Below, in pieces: positions 18,022 through 26,574 of a stretch of 64,000 nucleotides of DNA. A program made the position numbers and the translations under genes. Origin of the DNA: Streptomyces cavernicola. GTDB lineage: Bacteria > Actinomycetota > Actinomycetes > Streptomycetales > Streptomycetaceae. The notes beneath the pieces are model-generated. The model did not search any database, had not been told where the DNA came from, and saw nothing but the letters and a program-made list of their open reading frames with translations. The DNA lies in NCBI RefSeq assembly GCF_029968035.1, contig NZ_JASCIQ010000017.1:62001-126000 (forward strand), written 5' to 3'. How positions within the stretch are numbered: position 1 is the first letter of the stretch; every line of letters begins with the position of its first letter.

Positions 18022-19683
18022 TCACGCCGGCTGCGGCGGATGCACGGCTCGCACCGCCCCGACGACCGTGCCGCGGTGCACGAGGTCGATGGCCGCGCGG
18101 ACCCTGGGGTACATGACGACGTCCTGGGTGAGGTGGTCGACGGCCCGGCCGTCCGCGGAGCGGGTCGTACGCAGCATGTCGAGGACCGCCCGGCTCGCGG
18201 AGGACAGCACCGAGGGGTCGGCGTCCTGCTCGGCGAGACGCAGCTCCAGGGCCTGCGCGGCCATCAGCAGCTCGATGCCGACGACGGCCTCGATGTTGGC
18301 GACGACCTGCCGGGCGTGCCGGCCGGCGTTGTTCGCCATCGAGACGTGGTCCTCCTGGTTCGCGCAGGTCGGGATCGAGTCGACGCTGTCGGGGTGGGCC
18401 AGCGTCTTGCAGTCCGACACCAGGGCCGCGGCCAGGTACTGCGGCAGCATGTACCCGCAGTCCATGCCGACCTTCTCGCTCGCGACGAGCATGTCCGGCA
18501 GACCCCGGTTGAGCGAGCCGTCGTCGAGGCGGAACAGCCGGCGCTCCGCGATGCTGCCGATCTCGGTGACGGCGATGGAGAGGAAGTCCGCGGCGAACGC
18601 GAGGTACTCGGCGTGGAAGTTGCCGCCGGAGACCGCCTTCAGGGAGCGGCCGGCCGGCAGGTCCGGGAAGACCAGGGGGTTGTCGGTGGCCGCGTTGATC
18701 TCGGTCTCGACGATGCCGTGCACAAAGCGCAGGGTGTCGCGGACCGGTCCGAGCACCTGCGGTGTGCAGCGCAGCGAGTACGCGTCCTGGGGCGGCCTGC
18801 GGGTCGGGTCGCGGTCCACGTCGCCGTCGATCAGCCCGCTGTCGCCGAGCAACTGCCGGATGCGGGCGGCGGATTCGATCTGCCCCCGATGGCCGCGGGC
18901 CTCGTGGATCTGCGGGAGGAACGCGTCCCCGAAGCCCATCAGCGCCTCGATGGACATCGCGGCGGTGATCTCGGCGGTGGCGAGCAGGTTCTCCGCGTCG
19001 GCGACGGCGAGGGCGACCTGCGCGGTGGAGAACGACGTGCCGTTGGTGAGGGCGAGGCCCTCCTTGGCGCGCAGGGTGATCCGCTCGATCCCGGCGTGCT
19101 TCATGGCGGCGACGCCGCTCATGAGTTCGCCGTCCCAGAACGCCTCGCCGCTGTCGATCTCGGCGTCCTCGCCCGCCGGGCGGGACAGCACGATCGCCAG
19201 GTGGGCCAGCGGGATGAGGTCGCCGCTGGCGCCGAGCGAGCCGTACTCCGGGACCGCCGGGTGCACGCCGGCGGCGAGCATGCGCGCGAGAGTCCCCGGC
19301 AACTCGGGCCGTACGGCCGAGTATCCGCGCGTCAGGCTCGCCGCCCGGATCAGCATGGCGGCGCGTACGACCTCCTGGTCCAGGTAGCGGCCCACGCCGC
19401 TGGCGTTGGAGACGATCAGCCTGCGGGACAGCTCGGCGGCGTCCTCGGCGGTGCCGAACGCCTGTCGGCCGGCCAGCGAGCCGAAGCCGGTGTTGACGCT
19501 GTAGATGGGCTCCACGGGTTTACCGGCCCGCATGTCCTCGATGATCGAGCCAACCCACTGCTCGCTCGCGCGCATGGCCTCGACGGCCGCCTCGCCCACG
19601 ACGACACTCCGCTCGGCCCGCGCGACGGCGACGAGGTCGTCGAGCGAGACGGGCGCCTCGCCCAGGGACACTGGCTCGGTCAT
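18022..19683 (-). CDS. Aromatic amino acid (histidine-like) ammonia-lyase
   Basis: A 553-residue MIO enzyme. The self-cyclising Ala-Ser-Gly is at 152-154 in GSLGASGDLIPLAHL, the catalytic Tyr61 in YSVNTGFG, and family blocks QDAYSLRCTPQV, SGGNFHAEYLAFAADFL and NQEDHVSM are present. NQED is the HutH form rather than the NQDV form of PAL/TAL. The selectivity pair, usually Ser-His in HutH (RSHAAGVG), is Ser92-Asn93 (VSNASGVG), so the aromatic substrate may not be histidine. It releases ammonia to form an acrylate. RBS AGGAGGAACC precedes the ATG. It lies downstream of the ferredoxin reductase on the same strand, with a low-complexity 147-bp spacer. Confidence 0.82.
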   Translation of the reverse strand: MTEPVSLGEAPVSLDDLVAVARAERSVVVGEAAVEAMRASEQWVGSIIEDMRAGKPVEPIYSVNTGFGSLAGRQAFGTAEDAAELSRRLIVSNASGVGRYLDQEVVRAAMLIRAASLTRGYSAVRPELPGTLARMLAAGVHPAVPEYGSLGASGDLIPLAHLAIVLSRPAGEDAEIDSGEAFWDGELMSGVAAMKHAGIERITLRAKEGLALTNGTSFSTAQVALAVADAENLLATAEITAAMSIEALMGFGDAFLPQIHEARGHRGQIESAARIRQLLGDSGLIDGDVDRDPTRRPPQDAYSLRCTPQVLGPVRDTLRFVHGIVETEINAATDNPLVFPDLPAGRSLKAVSGGNFHAEYLAFAADFLSIAVTEIGSIAERRLFRLDDGSLNRGLPDMLVASEKVGMDCGYMLPQYLAAALVSDCKTLAHPDSVDSIPTCANQEDHVSMANNAGRHARQVVANIEAVVGIELLMAAQALELRLAEQDADPSVLSSASRAVLDMLRTTRSADGRAVDHLTQDVVMYPRVRAAIDLVHRGTVVGAVRAVHPPQPA

Positions 19684-19704
19684 GGGTTCCTCCTGACACT
19701 GGTT

Positions 19705-19790
19705 CCGTGCTTCTGCGGCGTTTCTGCGGTGCTTCTGTTGCGCTTCTTCTGCGCTTCTTCCGTGCTTCGTCCGTGCTTCGTCACACGGGC
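19705..19790. repeat. Low-complexity GAAGCGC/GAAGCAC spacer upstream of the lyase
   Basis: On the minus strand the leader reads as degenerate 8-10-nt units (CGAAGCACGGA, AGAAGCGCA, AGAAGCACCGC). It fills most of the gap between reductase stop and lyase start. It is similar in style, though not in sequence, to leaders before the reductase and inside the P450 N-terminus. Confidence 0.65.
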
Positions 19791-19830
19791 AACTTCTCGA
19801 AGGCGTGGGTGAGTCGGCGGTCGGCGGCTG

Positions 19831-20784
19831 TCATACGTCCAGGACCAGGCGATCGCCCCGGCACCGTGAGACGCAGATCATCATGGTGTCGCCCGCGGCG
19901 CGTTCCTCGTCGCCGAGCACCCGGTCGCGGTGGTCCGGCTCGCCCGCGAGCACCCCCGTCTCGCAGGTCCCGCACACGCCCTCCCGGCAGGAGCTGAGCG
20001 ACCGTACGCCCGCCTCGGACAGCGCGTCGAGGATCGACTGGCGGGCGCCGACCGCGATGTCGCGGCCGTCGCGGGTCTCCACGGTGAACGGCCGGTCGTC
20101 CAGGGCCCCTTGGGCATCGGGGGCGGCGGTGAAGTGCTCGACCACGAGCCGGCTGCCGGGACGGGACTCGGCGTAGCCCTCGACGGCGGCGAGCAGTCCG
20201 GCCGGACCGCAGGCGTACACGCGGGCGTGCGCCGCTCCGAGCCGGTCGAGCTCGGCCGTGACGTCGATGACGCCGGACTCGTCGTCGCGGTGGAACCTCA
20301 CCTTGTCCCCGTACCGCGCCAGCTCCTCGGTGAACGCCATGGAGGCGGCCGTACGCCCCAGATACAGGAGCGTCCACGGCCTGCCCGCGGCTTCGAGGGC
20401 CGCTGCCATCGGCAGCAGGGGCGTGATCCCGATGCCCCCGGCGACCAGGACGTGTCGGTCCGCGTCGAGGTCCAGCGGGAAGGTGTTGCGGGGGGTGCTC
20501 ACCAGGAGCCTGGCGCCCACCCGGACGCGGTCGTGCAGGTGGGCCGAGCCGCCCCGCCCGTCGGGTTCGCGCAGGACCGCGATCCGCCAGCGGGCCTCGT
20601 CCGGGGCCGACGACAGGGAGTACTGCCGGATCAGATCACGCGAGAGCACCACGTCGATGTGGGCCCCCGGCGTCCACCCGGGCAGGGCTCGTCCGTCGCG
20701 CGCCGCCAGGACGAGGGAGACGACACCCGCCGCCTCCGTCGTCACCTCCTCGACCGTGACGGTCACGAACTGCTGCGCCGACAT
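19831..20784 (-). CDS. Phthalate-dioxygenase-reductase-type ferredoxin reductase
   Basis: A 317-residue electron-transfer protein. The N-terminal flavin domain has IRQYSLSSAP, the NAD(P)H domain has VAGGIGITPLLPMAAALEAA and VYACGPAGLL, and the C-terminal plant-type [2Fe-2S] domain has SCREGVCGTCETG plus a distal Cys in MMICVSRC. Such one-chain reductases pass NAD(P)H electrons to oxygenases or to a P450. ATG 20784 is chosen for the strong GGAGGAG 5 bases upstream. It is divergent from the P450 gene across a shared 252-bp control region, so the P450 is the obvious partner. Confidence 0.88.
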   Translation of the reverse strand: MSAQQFVTVTVEEVTTEAAGVVSLVLAARDGRALPGWTPGAHIDVVLSRDLIRQYSLSSAPDEARWRIAVLREPDGRGGSAHLHDRVRVGARLLVSTPRNTFPLDLDADRHVLVAGGIGITPLLPMAAALEAAGRPWTLLYLGRTAASMAFTEELARYGDKVRFHRDDESGVIDVTAELDRLGAAHARVYACGPAGLLAAVEGYAESRPGSRLVVEHFTAAPDAQGALDDRPFTVETRDGRDIAVGARQSILDALSEAGVRSLSSCREGVCGTCETGVLAGEPDHRDRVLGDEERAAGDTMMICVSRCRGDRLVLDV

Positions 20785-20789
20785 GGGCT

Positions 20790-20880
20790 CCTCCGTCTCC
20801 GATGTCTCCGACGTCTCCGGCTTCGCCGACTTCTGCAACTTCTGCGATGTCTACGACTTCTACGAACTCGGCGTTCACGG
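20790..20880. repeat. Degenerate 9-nt repeat leader of the reductase gene
   Basis: On the minus strand about nine units of the form GA(A/C)GTCG or GAGACATCG (for example GAAGTCG, GAGACGTCG, GAGACATCG) run up to the ribosome site. The frame would read alternating acidic and Ser/Thr residues if translated. Confidence 0.6.
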
Positions 20881-20944
20881 GGCGCGTTTCCGGTCCCCGG
20901 ATCACCCGCATCGTGCTGACGTCGCCCGGGGTGCGGCAACGGCC

Positions 20945-20963
20945 GTTCTCAGCAGGTGATAAC
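20945..20963. promoter_or_regulatory. Candidate IclR-type operator between reductase and P450 genes
   Basis: GTTCTCAGCAGGTGATAAC matches 14 of 19 positions of the perfect palindrome GTTCTCACTCTGTGAGAAC found upstream of the nearby iclR gene, including both outer half-site ends. It lies 74 bp before the P450 start and is flanked by two ACGGCCGT copies. It is proposed as an operator for the IclR protein encoded at 22373-23170. Confidence 0.55.
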
Positions 20964-21036
20964 GGCCGTGTCCCGGACGCCGCCGCGCGCCTACGGTTCC
21001 GCACGTCCCCACCCGTACCGACCCGAAGGGAGCCCG

Positions 21037-22293
21037 ATGCCCGACACCGCCGACGACATGGTTGCCGCCACGTCAGCCACGTCAGCCGCGTCAGCCACGT
21101 CAGCCGCGTCAGCCACGTCCGTCCCGGACGACCCGTACGACGACGCCAACCTGACCGATCCCTATCCGCTGTTCGCCCGCATGCGCGACGCCGGACCCGC
21201 GGTGTGGCTGGAGAAGTACGGGGTCCACGCCTTCACCCGGTTCGAGCAGTGCCGGCAGATCCTCGCCGACCACGAGACGTTCATCTCCGGCGCCGGGGTC
21301 GGGCCGCGCAACTACCACCAGCAGCCGCCGTGGCGCCCCGCGGGCATCCTCGACTCCGACCCGCCCCTGCACACCCCGCTGCGCACCGCGATGGCCGGGG
21401 TGATCTCTCCGCGCAACGTACGGGTGCTGCGCGCCGCGTTCCAGGAGTACGCGGTGCACCTCGTGGACCGGCTCCTGGAGCAGCGCGAGTTCGACGCGGT
21501 CACCGAACTGGCCGAGCTGTTCCCGATCGAGGTGTTCGGCAACGCGGTCGGCATCCCCCGCGACGGGCGCGCCGAGAACCTGCTGCCCCACGGCGCCATG
21601 AACTTCTCCGCGTTCGGCCCCGAGGACGCCCGCTACGACGCGTACTTCGCCGCCGGCGAGGGGACCGTGGAGTGGGTGATGAGCAACTGCGCCCGCGAGA
21701 ACCTGACTTCGGACGGCCTCGGCGCCAAGATCTGGGAGTACGCGGACCAGGGCGTGGTCACCCCGGACGAGGCCACCCGGCTGGTGCGCGCACTGCTCTC
21801 GGCGGGCCTGGACACGACCGTCCTGGCCATCGGCAACACCATGAAGTGCCTGGTCACCAACCCCGCAGAGTGGGCGGCGCTGCATGAGAGCCCCTCGTCG
21901 GCCCGGTTCGCGATCGACGAGGCGCTGCGCTTCGAGTCCCCGTTCCAGTCGTTCTTCCGCACCACGGCGTGCGAGACGACGATCGACGGTGTGCGCCTCG
22001 CCGAGGACACGAAGATCGCGCTGTTCATGGGGGCGGCCAACCGCGACCGGCGCCGTTTCGGCGACGACGCGGACGCGTACCGGATCGAGCGGGACGCCTC
22101 CGGCCACCTGGCGTTCGGCATCGGCATCCACCAGTGCGTGGGGCAGCCGATCTCCCGGCTGGAGATGGACGTGCTGTTCACCGAACTGGCCCGCCGGGTC
22201 CGCACGGTGGAGCTCACGGCCGAACCGGTGCCGTTCCTGCACAACACGCTCCGCGGCTGGAAGCACCTGCCGGTACGCATCACTCCGGCGTGA
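21037..22293 (+). CDS. Cytochrome P450
   Basis: A 418-residue bacterial class I P450. It shows the C-helix region SDPPLHTPLRTAM, the I-helix oxygen-activation motif LLSAGLDTTVLA, the ExxR pair in IDEALRFESP, and the heme-Cys loop LAFGIGIHQCVGQPISRLEMD. The N-terminus has an Ala/Thr/Ser stretch (ATSATSAASATSAASATS) encoded by a 9-nt repeat before the conserved domain. ATG 21037 has GAAGGGAG upstream. Divergent pairing with a PDR-type reductase resembles CYP199-like aromatic-acid demethylases and hydroxylases. The lyase in the same unit could supply an aryl-acrylate. The exact substrate is unknown. Confidence 0.88.
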   Translation: MPDTADDMVAATSATSAASATSAASATSVPDDPYDDANLTDPYPLFARMRDAGPAVWLEKYGVHAFTRFEQCRQILADHETFISGAGVGPRNYHQQPPWRPAGILDSDPPLHTPLRTAMAGVISPRNVRVLRAAFQEYAVHLVDRLLEQREFDAVTELAELFPIEVFGNAVGIPRDGRAENLLPHGAMNFSAFGPEDARYDAYFAAGEGTVEWVMSNCARENLTSDGLGAKIWEYADQGVVTPDEATRLVRALLSAGLDTTVLAIGNTMKCLVTNPAEWAALHESPSSARFAIDEALRFESPFQSFFRTTACETTIDGVRLAEDTKIALFMGAANRDRRRFGDDADAYRIERDASGHLAFGIGIHQCVGQPISRLEMDVLFTELARRVRTVELTAEPVPFLHNTLRGWKHLPVRITPA

Positions 22294-22340
22294 GCGTGAG
22301 CCCTGGCACGAGGGCCGGTCCAGCGGCGGGCAAGGCCGCT

Positions 22341-22397
22341 GCTCAACCGCTGGGCAGCGGCGCGGCCGTCGCTCAACCGCTGGGCAGCGGCGCGGCC
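22341..22397. repeat. 27-bp direct repeat carrying a hairpin at the P450/iclR junction
   Basis: GCTCAACCGCTGGGCAGCGG followed by CGCGGCC occurs at 22341-22367 and 22371-22397. Each copy has a CCGCT-GGGC-AGCGG stem-loop. The second copy contains the iclR stop and last codons (APLPSG), so the 3' end of iclR was tandemly duplicated. The pair could act as a double terminator for the convergent P450 and iclR transcripts. Confidence 0.75.
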
Positions 22398-23170
22398 CGG
22401 TGCTCCAGGATCTCGCCGAGCTGCAGCCCGGCCGCCTGCAGCCGGCTGCGGGCATTCCGGCGCCAGGCGGATCCGCACCGGTTCTCCGGCCCGGCCACGG
22501 TCAGCGCGCACAACACCTCGCCCCCCGCCACGACGGGCACCGCCACCGCCACCGCGCCCTCGCTCAACTCGCCCCGGGTGACCAGGAATCCCTGCCGCCG
22601 GATCTGCTCGATCTCGCTCGCCAACCGGTCCCGTCCCGGAGTGCGGTCGGTGATGCTGCGCAGCGGCTGCTGCAGTACGTGGTCGATGACGGTACGCGGC
22701 GCATGGGCCAGCAACACCCGCTGCCCCGCACCCGCGTACAGCGGCAGCAGCTGGTTGATGCGGAACGCCATCCGGATCGGGTGGGCCGACTGCGTCTGCC
22801 GCAGGCACATGGCCTGGGTGCCGACCCGCACCGTCAGCACGGCCGTCTCGCCGGTCGTGTCCGTCAACTCCTGGAGCATCCCGTGGCCCAGCTCGACGAG
22901 GCGGGTGTGGGTGAGGTGCTGGCCGGATATCTCAAGGAGCCGCCAGCCGGGGGCGTAGACGCCCGCGCGCTCCTCCACCAACTCCAGCTCGCGCAGGGTG
23001 CGCAGATACCGGTAGACGGTGCTCACCGGGATGCCGACATCGGCAGCGATCTTCTCGACCCGGGCCTCACCCGACTCGGCCACGGTGATCAGCACATTGA
23101 GCCCACGCTGGAACGAGCCCCCCGACGACCCGTCGGACCGGCCCGCCCCCTCCGGGATCGTTGTCGCCAC
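22373..23170 (-). CDS. IclR-family transcriptional regulator
   Basis: A 265-residue protein: N-terminal winged helix (IAADVGIPVSTVYRYLRTLR, residues about 30-75) and C-terminal IclR effector domain (GETAVLTVRVGTQAMCLRQT, GAGQRVLLAHAPR, AVAVAVPVVAGGEVLCALTV). The GTG at 23168-23170 is chosen for GGAGG 5 bases upstream. It is convergent with the P450 gene and has a perfect 19-bp palindrome 131 bp upstream. IclR regulators often control aromatic catabolism, consistent with control of the lyase/P450 unit. Confidence 0.87.
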   Translation of the reverse strand: MATTIPEGAGRSDGSSGGSFQRGLNVLITVAESGEARVEKIAADVGIPVSTVYRYLRTLRELELVEERAGVYAPGWRLLEISGQHLTHTRLVELGHGMLQELTDTTGETAVLTVRVGTQAMCLRQTQSAHPIRMAFRINQLLPLYAGAGQRVLLAHAPRTVIDHVLQQPLRSITDRTPGRDRLASEIEQIRRQGFLVTRGELSEGAVAVAVPVVAGGEVLCALTVAGPENRCGSAWRRNARSRLQAAGLQLGEILEHRAAPLPSG

Positions 23171-23624
23171 GAAGCCTCCCTCGACCTGCCCACACGGCAT
23201 CACCGCCTCCCGTGCGCAGCGAGCCACGCCACCGCAGACGCCGCCCCGGCCCCGCACGAGACCACGACCGTGCCGCACCGGCACCTCCCGCGCACACCCC
23301 GTTCTCACTCTGTGAGAACCCGGATTGCCACGCGAAACCCCCTCGCCGGCGCCCGTCGCCCCCGCGGCCGACTGTGGCCCGACCCCGTGCACGTACCGTG
23401 AGAAGCGCCCGTACGCCGAGGCCCCGGCGCCCGCCGGCCCCGCACTGTGCCCGCCTTGCGCGCGTACGCTCCTGCCTCAACTGTCCCTGGAACACGCCCT
23501 GTTGTGTCGGCGGACCCGCCCGTATTCTTCTGGTGTGGCGCATGATGTGTGCCCTGCGCCACACAGACCACGCGTGACCAGGGAGCAGGGACAGGGAGTA
23601 GGCAGCACACGGGGGGCAGGTCCG
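23171..23624. other. 454-bp divergent intergenic region
   Basis: Between iclR and a plus-strand membrane-protein gene. Apart from the palindrome at 23301-23319 and the GGGGGG ribosome site before 23625, I see no gene, no conserved protein frame and no clear sigma-70 promoter. Confidence 0.5.
23301..23319. promoter_or_regulatory. Perfect 19-bp palindrome, candidate IclR operator
   Basis: GTTCTCAC-TCT-GTGAGAAC: 8-bp arms and a 3-bp centre, 131 bp upstream of iclR. A variant with 14 of 19 identical bases lies between the divergent reductase and P450 genes. It fits autoregulation plus pathway control. Confidence 0.65.
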
Positions 23625-24410
23625 ATGGGCGACACCGATCCGCTGGGCGAGACCGATCCGCGACGTCCGGCGGGGTGGTTCAGGCGTGCCGCCGCGCGCA
23701 TCCGCAGCGCCCTCGGGGGCGACCGGGCGCAACGGAGTTCTGCCTGGCTCCGGCGTGCGGCCTCGCGGATTCGTGACGCGCTCACCGACGACCGGTTGCT
23801 CGTCCTCCTGCTCCTGGCTGATCTCGTGACCGTCCTGGGCGCGAGCGCCATCTGGCTGGCGCTCGGCGGGGACGCCACGACCGTCGGCGTGACCGCCGGA
23901 GCCCTGCTGGCCTTCGCCGCCGCCATGCTGCCGCTCATCCGGCGCTCGGACGCGGACGGAAACCGGCCGCTGTGGCCGCCGTTCGTCCTCGTCGTCATTC
24001 CGCTCGCCGTACTGATCGTGGGGCTGCCCGCCTTGGGCGCGTGGGCATACCTGGACAGCCGTGCCGTCGACGTGAAACACCGCGTCACCCTCGCTCCCGA
24101 GGGCCCCTTGAAGAACGGCGACCGTGTCAACGCCCGAGTGCGCGCCGACGAACCGAGACCACGGCTCAGCATCACGTTCGCCGTCACCGAGCACGACCCC
24201 GCGGCTCCGGTGTGCGTACCGAGCAGCGAACTGACCGTGACGCTCGACGCGGGCTCCGGCAAGCCTCAGGAACAGACCGGCGCCGCGGACACGGGATTCA
24301 CCTTCGACCTGGGTCAGGGGCTGACCGATGTCCGGTTGACCATCCGGCTCCGCGCCGAGCAGGGCTGCGAACTGGACCTGTCGGTCGCCTCGGCGCAACT
24401 CGACGATTAG
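23625..24410 (+). CDS. Hypothetical membrane protein with C-terminal extracytoplasmic domain
   Basis: About 261 residues. A charged N-terminus contains a duplicated WxRRAAxRIRxAL segment (residues about 14-50). Three hydrophobic segments follow (VLLLLADLVTVLGASAIWLA, VGVTAGALLAFAAAMLPLI, FVLVVIPLAVLIVGLPALGA). A C-terminal beta-rich domain of about 120 residues has two Cys. I know no family. It precedes the solute-binding lipoprotein gene by 9 bp, so both are probably one transcript and may form a membrane complex. ATG 23625 has a GGGGGG ribosome site. An in-frame GTG at 23577 is the alternative. Confidence 0.65.
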   Translation: MGDTDPLGETDPRRPAGWFRRAAARIRSALGGDRAQRSSAWLRRAASRIRDALTDDRLLVLLLLADLVTVLGASAIWLALGGDATTVGVTAGALLAFAAAMLPLIRRSDADGNRPLWPPFVLVVIPLAVLIVGLPALGAWAYLDSRAVDVKHRVTLAPEGPLKNGDRVNARVRADEPRPRLSITFAVTEHDPAAPVCVPSSELTVTLDAGSGKPQEQTGAADTGFTFDLGQGLTDVRLTIRLRAEQGCELDLSVASAQLDD

Positions 24411-24419
24411 GAGCGCCCA

Positions 24420-25310
24420 TTGACAGCGATCACGTACTCTCCGCGCCGCCCGCGCTTCCGCCGCCCCTCGACGCACCGCTCCGCACGGGCCGTGGCGGTC
24501 GCGCTGCTGCTCACCGTCACGGCCTGCGGTGAACCGGGCGACAGAACCAGGCTCGACGGCACCGTCCACATCGGCGGCAAGATCGACCAACCGGGATTCG
24601 CCCTCCACAGCGAGCACACCGACCGCGGCTTCGAGGTCGACCTGGCCGCCTACCTCGGCGAACAGATCGGCTTCAAATCGAAGTTCCACGACGTGGTGTC
24701 CGCCAAGCGGGAGCGGACCCTCATCGAGGGAGAGTCGGAGCTGGTCATCGCCACCTACTCCATCACCCCGGAGCGGGACGAGACGGTCGACTTCGTGGGC
24801 CCCTACTTCGTCACCCGGCAGGGCTTCCTCGTCGCCGAGGACTACCAGGGCATCAAGGGCACGAAGGACGTGGCGGGCAAGAGCCTCTGCACCGTCGAGG
24901 GCTCGACGTCGGAGAACGTCGCCCTGCCCCCCAAGACGACTCTGCACATGGAGACCGACTACTCGACCTGCGTGCGCAAGGTCCAGCAGGGTGATGTCGA
25001 TGCCGTGTTCACCGATGAGGCGCTGCTCTACGGATATGTCGAGCAGCACAAGAACAGCAAGGCGCCGCTCAAGGTCGTCCCCGACGTGTCGTACGGGAGT
25101 TTCAACAGGTACGGCATCGGGCTGCAGGAGGGCTGGCAAGGCGACTGCAAGAAACTCCGGAACGCTCTGCGCACCTATCTCACCGAGGAGTGGGCCCGCG
25201 ATGTCAAGGCCCAACTGCCCGCACTGGTCGATGCCTACCCCGGCACCTGGGAGAACCGATTCCGACCCGACCCGCAAGACCTGAACAAGTACTCCTCCTG
25301 CGAGGAATGA
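24420..25310 (+). CDS. Family-3 solute-binding lipoprotein (glutamate/amino-acid type)
   Basis: A 296-residue secreted lipoprotein. TTG start at 24420, basic N-region, hydrophobic segment, and lipobox LTVTAC with Cys at about 39. The mature part is a bilobed type II binding protein: DRGFEVDLAAYLGEQIGFKS, VIATYSITPERDETVDFVGP, KDVAGKSLCTVEGSTSENV. This is the amino-acid ABC-importer class (GluB-like). No ATPase or permease follows, so it may instead serve a receptor, possibly the membrane protein 9 bp upstream. Acidic or polar amino acids are plausible ligands from family resemblance only. Confidence 0.85.
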   Translation: MTAITYSPRRPRFRRPSTHRSARAVAVALLLTVTACGEPGDRTRLDGTVHIGGKIDQPGFALHSEHTDRGFEVDLAAYLGEQIGFKSKFHDVVSAKRERTLIEGESELVIATYSITPERDETVDFVGPYFVTRQGFLVAEDYQGIKGTKDVAGKSLCTVEGSTSENVALPPKTTLHMETDYSTCVRKVQQGDVDAVFTDEALLYGYVEQHKNSKAPLKVVPDVSYGSFNRYGIGLQEGWQGDCKKLRNALRTYLTEEWARDVKAQLPALVDAYPGTWENRFRPDPQDLNKYSSCEE

Positions 25311-25478
25311 CCGTCGAGCTCCGAGGAATGACCGTCGCGCCGGCCGAGCCCGGCCGGTGCCGCGGTCGTGTTTTGGCGCTGACGGCCCACGATGGTCAAA
25401 TGCTGTACTAACTAGCGCCGTTGGTGATGGCGGTGCGCGCTTGTTCTCGCAGGATCGATTGCACAGGGGTACCAGACA

Positions 25479-26381
25479 GTGATCAGCCGCTTGTTGGGCC
25501 GACAGACCGGAGTGAACCAGGGGAAGGACCCGCTCTCCGGCTTCCCCCTGCCACCGAACGCGGGTCTTCTCACCTTCCGCGTCCTCGACCCCTTCGGCGA
25601 GCCCGTGCGGGAGGCGCAGTACACGCTGAGCGACAGCCGGGGCCGCAAGGTCGTCAAGGGCGAGACGGATCCGTTCGGTTGGGTCGTCGTGCTCGTCCCC
25701 CTCGGCGAATACCGCATGGCGATCTCCAGCAACGGCTTCACCCCGTACCGGGGAGACGCCTCCGTGAGGCAGGGCGGGACCCTCGTCCCCCTCGGCGACA
25801 TCACCCTGCACGCCGCGCCCACGCTGCCGCTGCCCGAACCGGGCGAATGGGAGATCGAGGCGGCTCACACGCGGATCGGCTTCAGCGCCCGGCACATCGG
25901 CCTCGGCCGCGTGTACGGCAGCTTCGGCAACTTCGCCGGCGCCATCCGGATCGGCGACACCATGGAGAGGTCGGCGATGCACGTCGTCATCGACGCGGCC
26001 TCCATCGACACCAAGGTCCGGATGCGCGACACCCACCTGCGCTCCGCGGACTTCCTCGACGTGGAGCGGTTCCCGACCCTTGAGTTCTACAGCGACCGCT
26101 TCGTGCACCGCGGCGGCCACCACTGGGCCATCACCGGCGGCCTCACCCTGCACGGAGTCACCCGTACGGTGACCCTCGACGCGGAGTACAACGGCCTGCG
26201 GGTCGGCATGGAGGGCGAGACCCGCGGCGCCGTACGCGCCACCACCGAACTCCACCGCGAGGACTACACCATCAACTGGCAGACCATGCTGGCCCGGAAC
26301 ATCGCCGTGGTCGGCTCGAGCATCAAGATCGACCTGGACATACAGATCGTGCCCAAGGGCACGGAGCTGGAATTCAAGTGA
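25479..26381 (+). CDS. YceI-family protein with N-terminal carboxypeptidase-regulatory-like domain
   Basis: A 300-residue protein. Residues about 30-115 form a beta-sandwich regulatory-like domain (LTFRVLDPFGEPVREAQYTL, GEYRMAISSNGFTPYRG). Residues about 120-298 are a YceI lipocalin-like barrel (WEIEAAHTRIGFSARHIGL, VIDAASIDTKVRMRDTHLRS, FLDVERFPTLEFYS, ITGGLTLHGVTRTV), a fold that binds polyisoprenoids. There is no signal peptide, so it is probably cytosolic. GTG 25479 follows a run CAGGGG. The 168-bp gap upstream holds no gene that I can see. Such two-domain YceI proteins are common in Streptomyces; their role is unknown. Confidence 0.85.
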   Translation: MISRLLGRQTGVNQGKDPLSGFPLPPNAGLLTFRVLDPFGEPVREAQYTLSDSRGRKVVKGETDPFGWVVVLVPLGEYRMAISSNGFTPYRGDASVRQGGTLVPLGDITLHAAPTLPLPEPGEWEIEAAHTRIGFSARHIGLGRVYGSFGNFAGAIRIGDTMERSAMHVVIDAASIDTKVRMRDTHLRSADFLDVERFPTLEFYSDRFVHRGGHHWAITGGLTLHGVTRTVTLDAEYNGLRVGMEGETRGAVRATTELHREDYTINWQTMLARNIAVVGSSIKIDLDIQIVPKGTELEFK

Positions 26382-26574
26382 CGCAGGGCCAGGGGGCGCG
26401 GCCGTTGCGCGCGAGCTGATCACCGCCGGCATCGCCGCCCTGGCCGCCGTGGCCAGCGGAGCGGCGGGGACGCGGGCACCAGCGGCAGCCGACGGTTCCT
26501 CCTCCGGCTCCGCACCCGCAAAGATCGGGGAGACGCCCCCTAGGCCGTCTCGCGCACTTGAGAGGGTGTCCGGC
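26382..26574 (+). other. Intergenic stretch with signal-peptide-like coding remnant
   Basis: One frame, shared with the next gene and open through it, reads ELITAGIAALAAVASGAAGT then APAAADGSSSGSAPAKIGE, with coding-like third positions. It resembles the hydrophobic N-terminus of a secreted protein but lacks a good start and ribosome site. Most likely it is a truncated gene end fused to the 5' flank of the zinc-ribbon gene. Confidence 0.3.
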
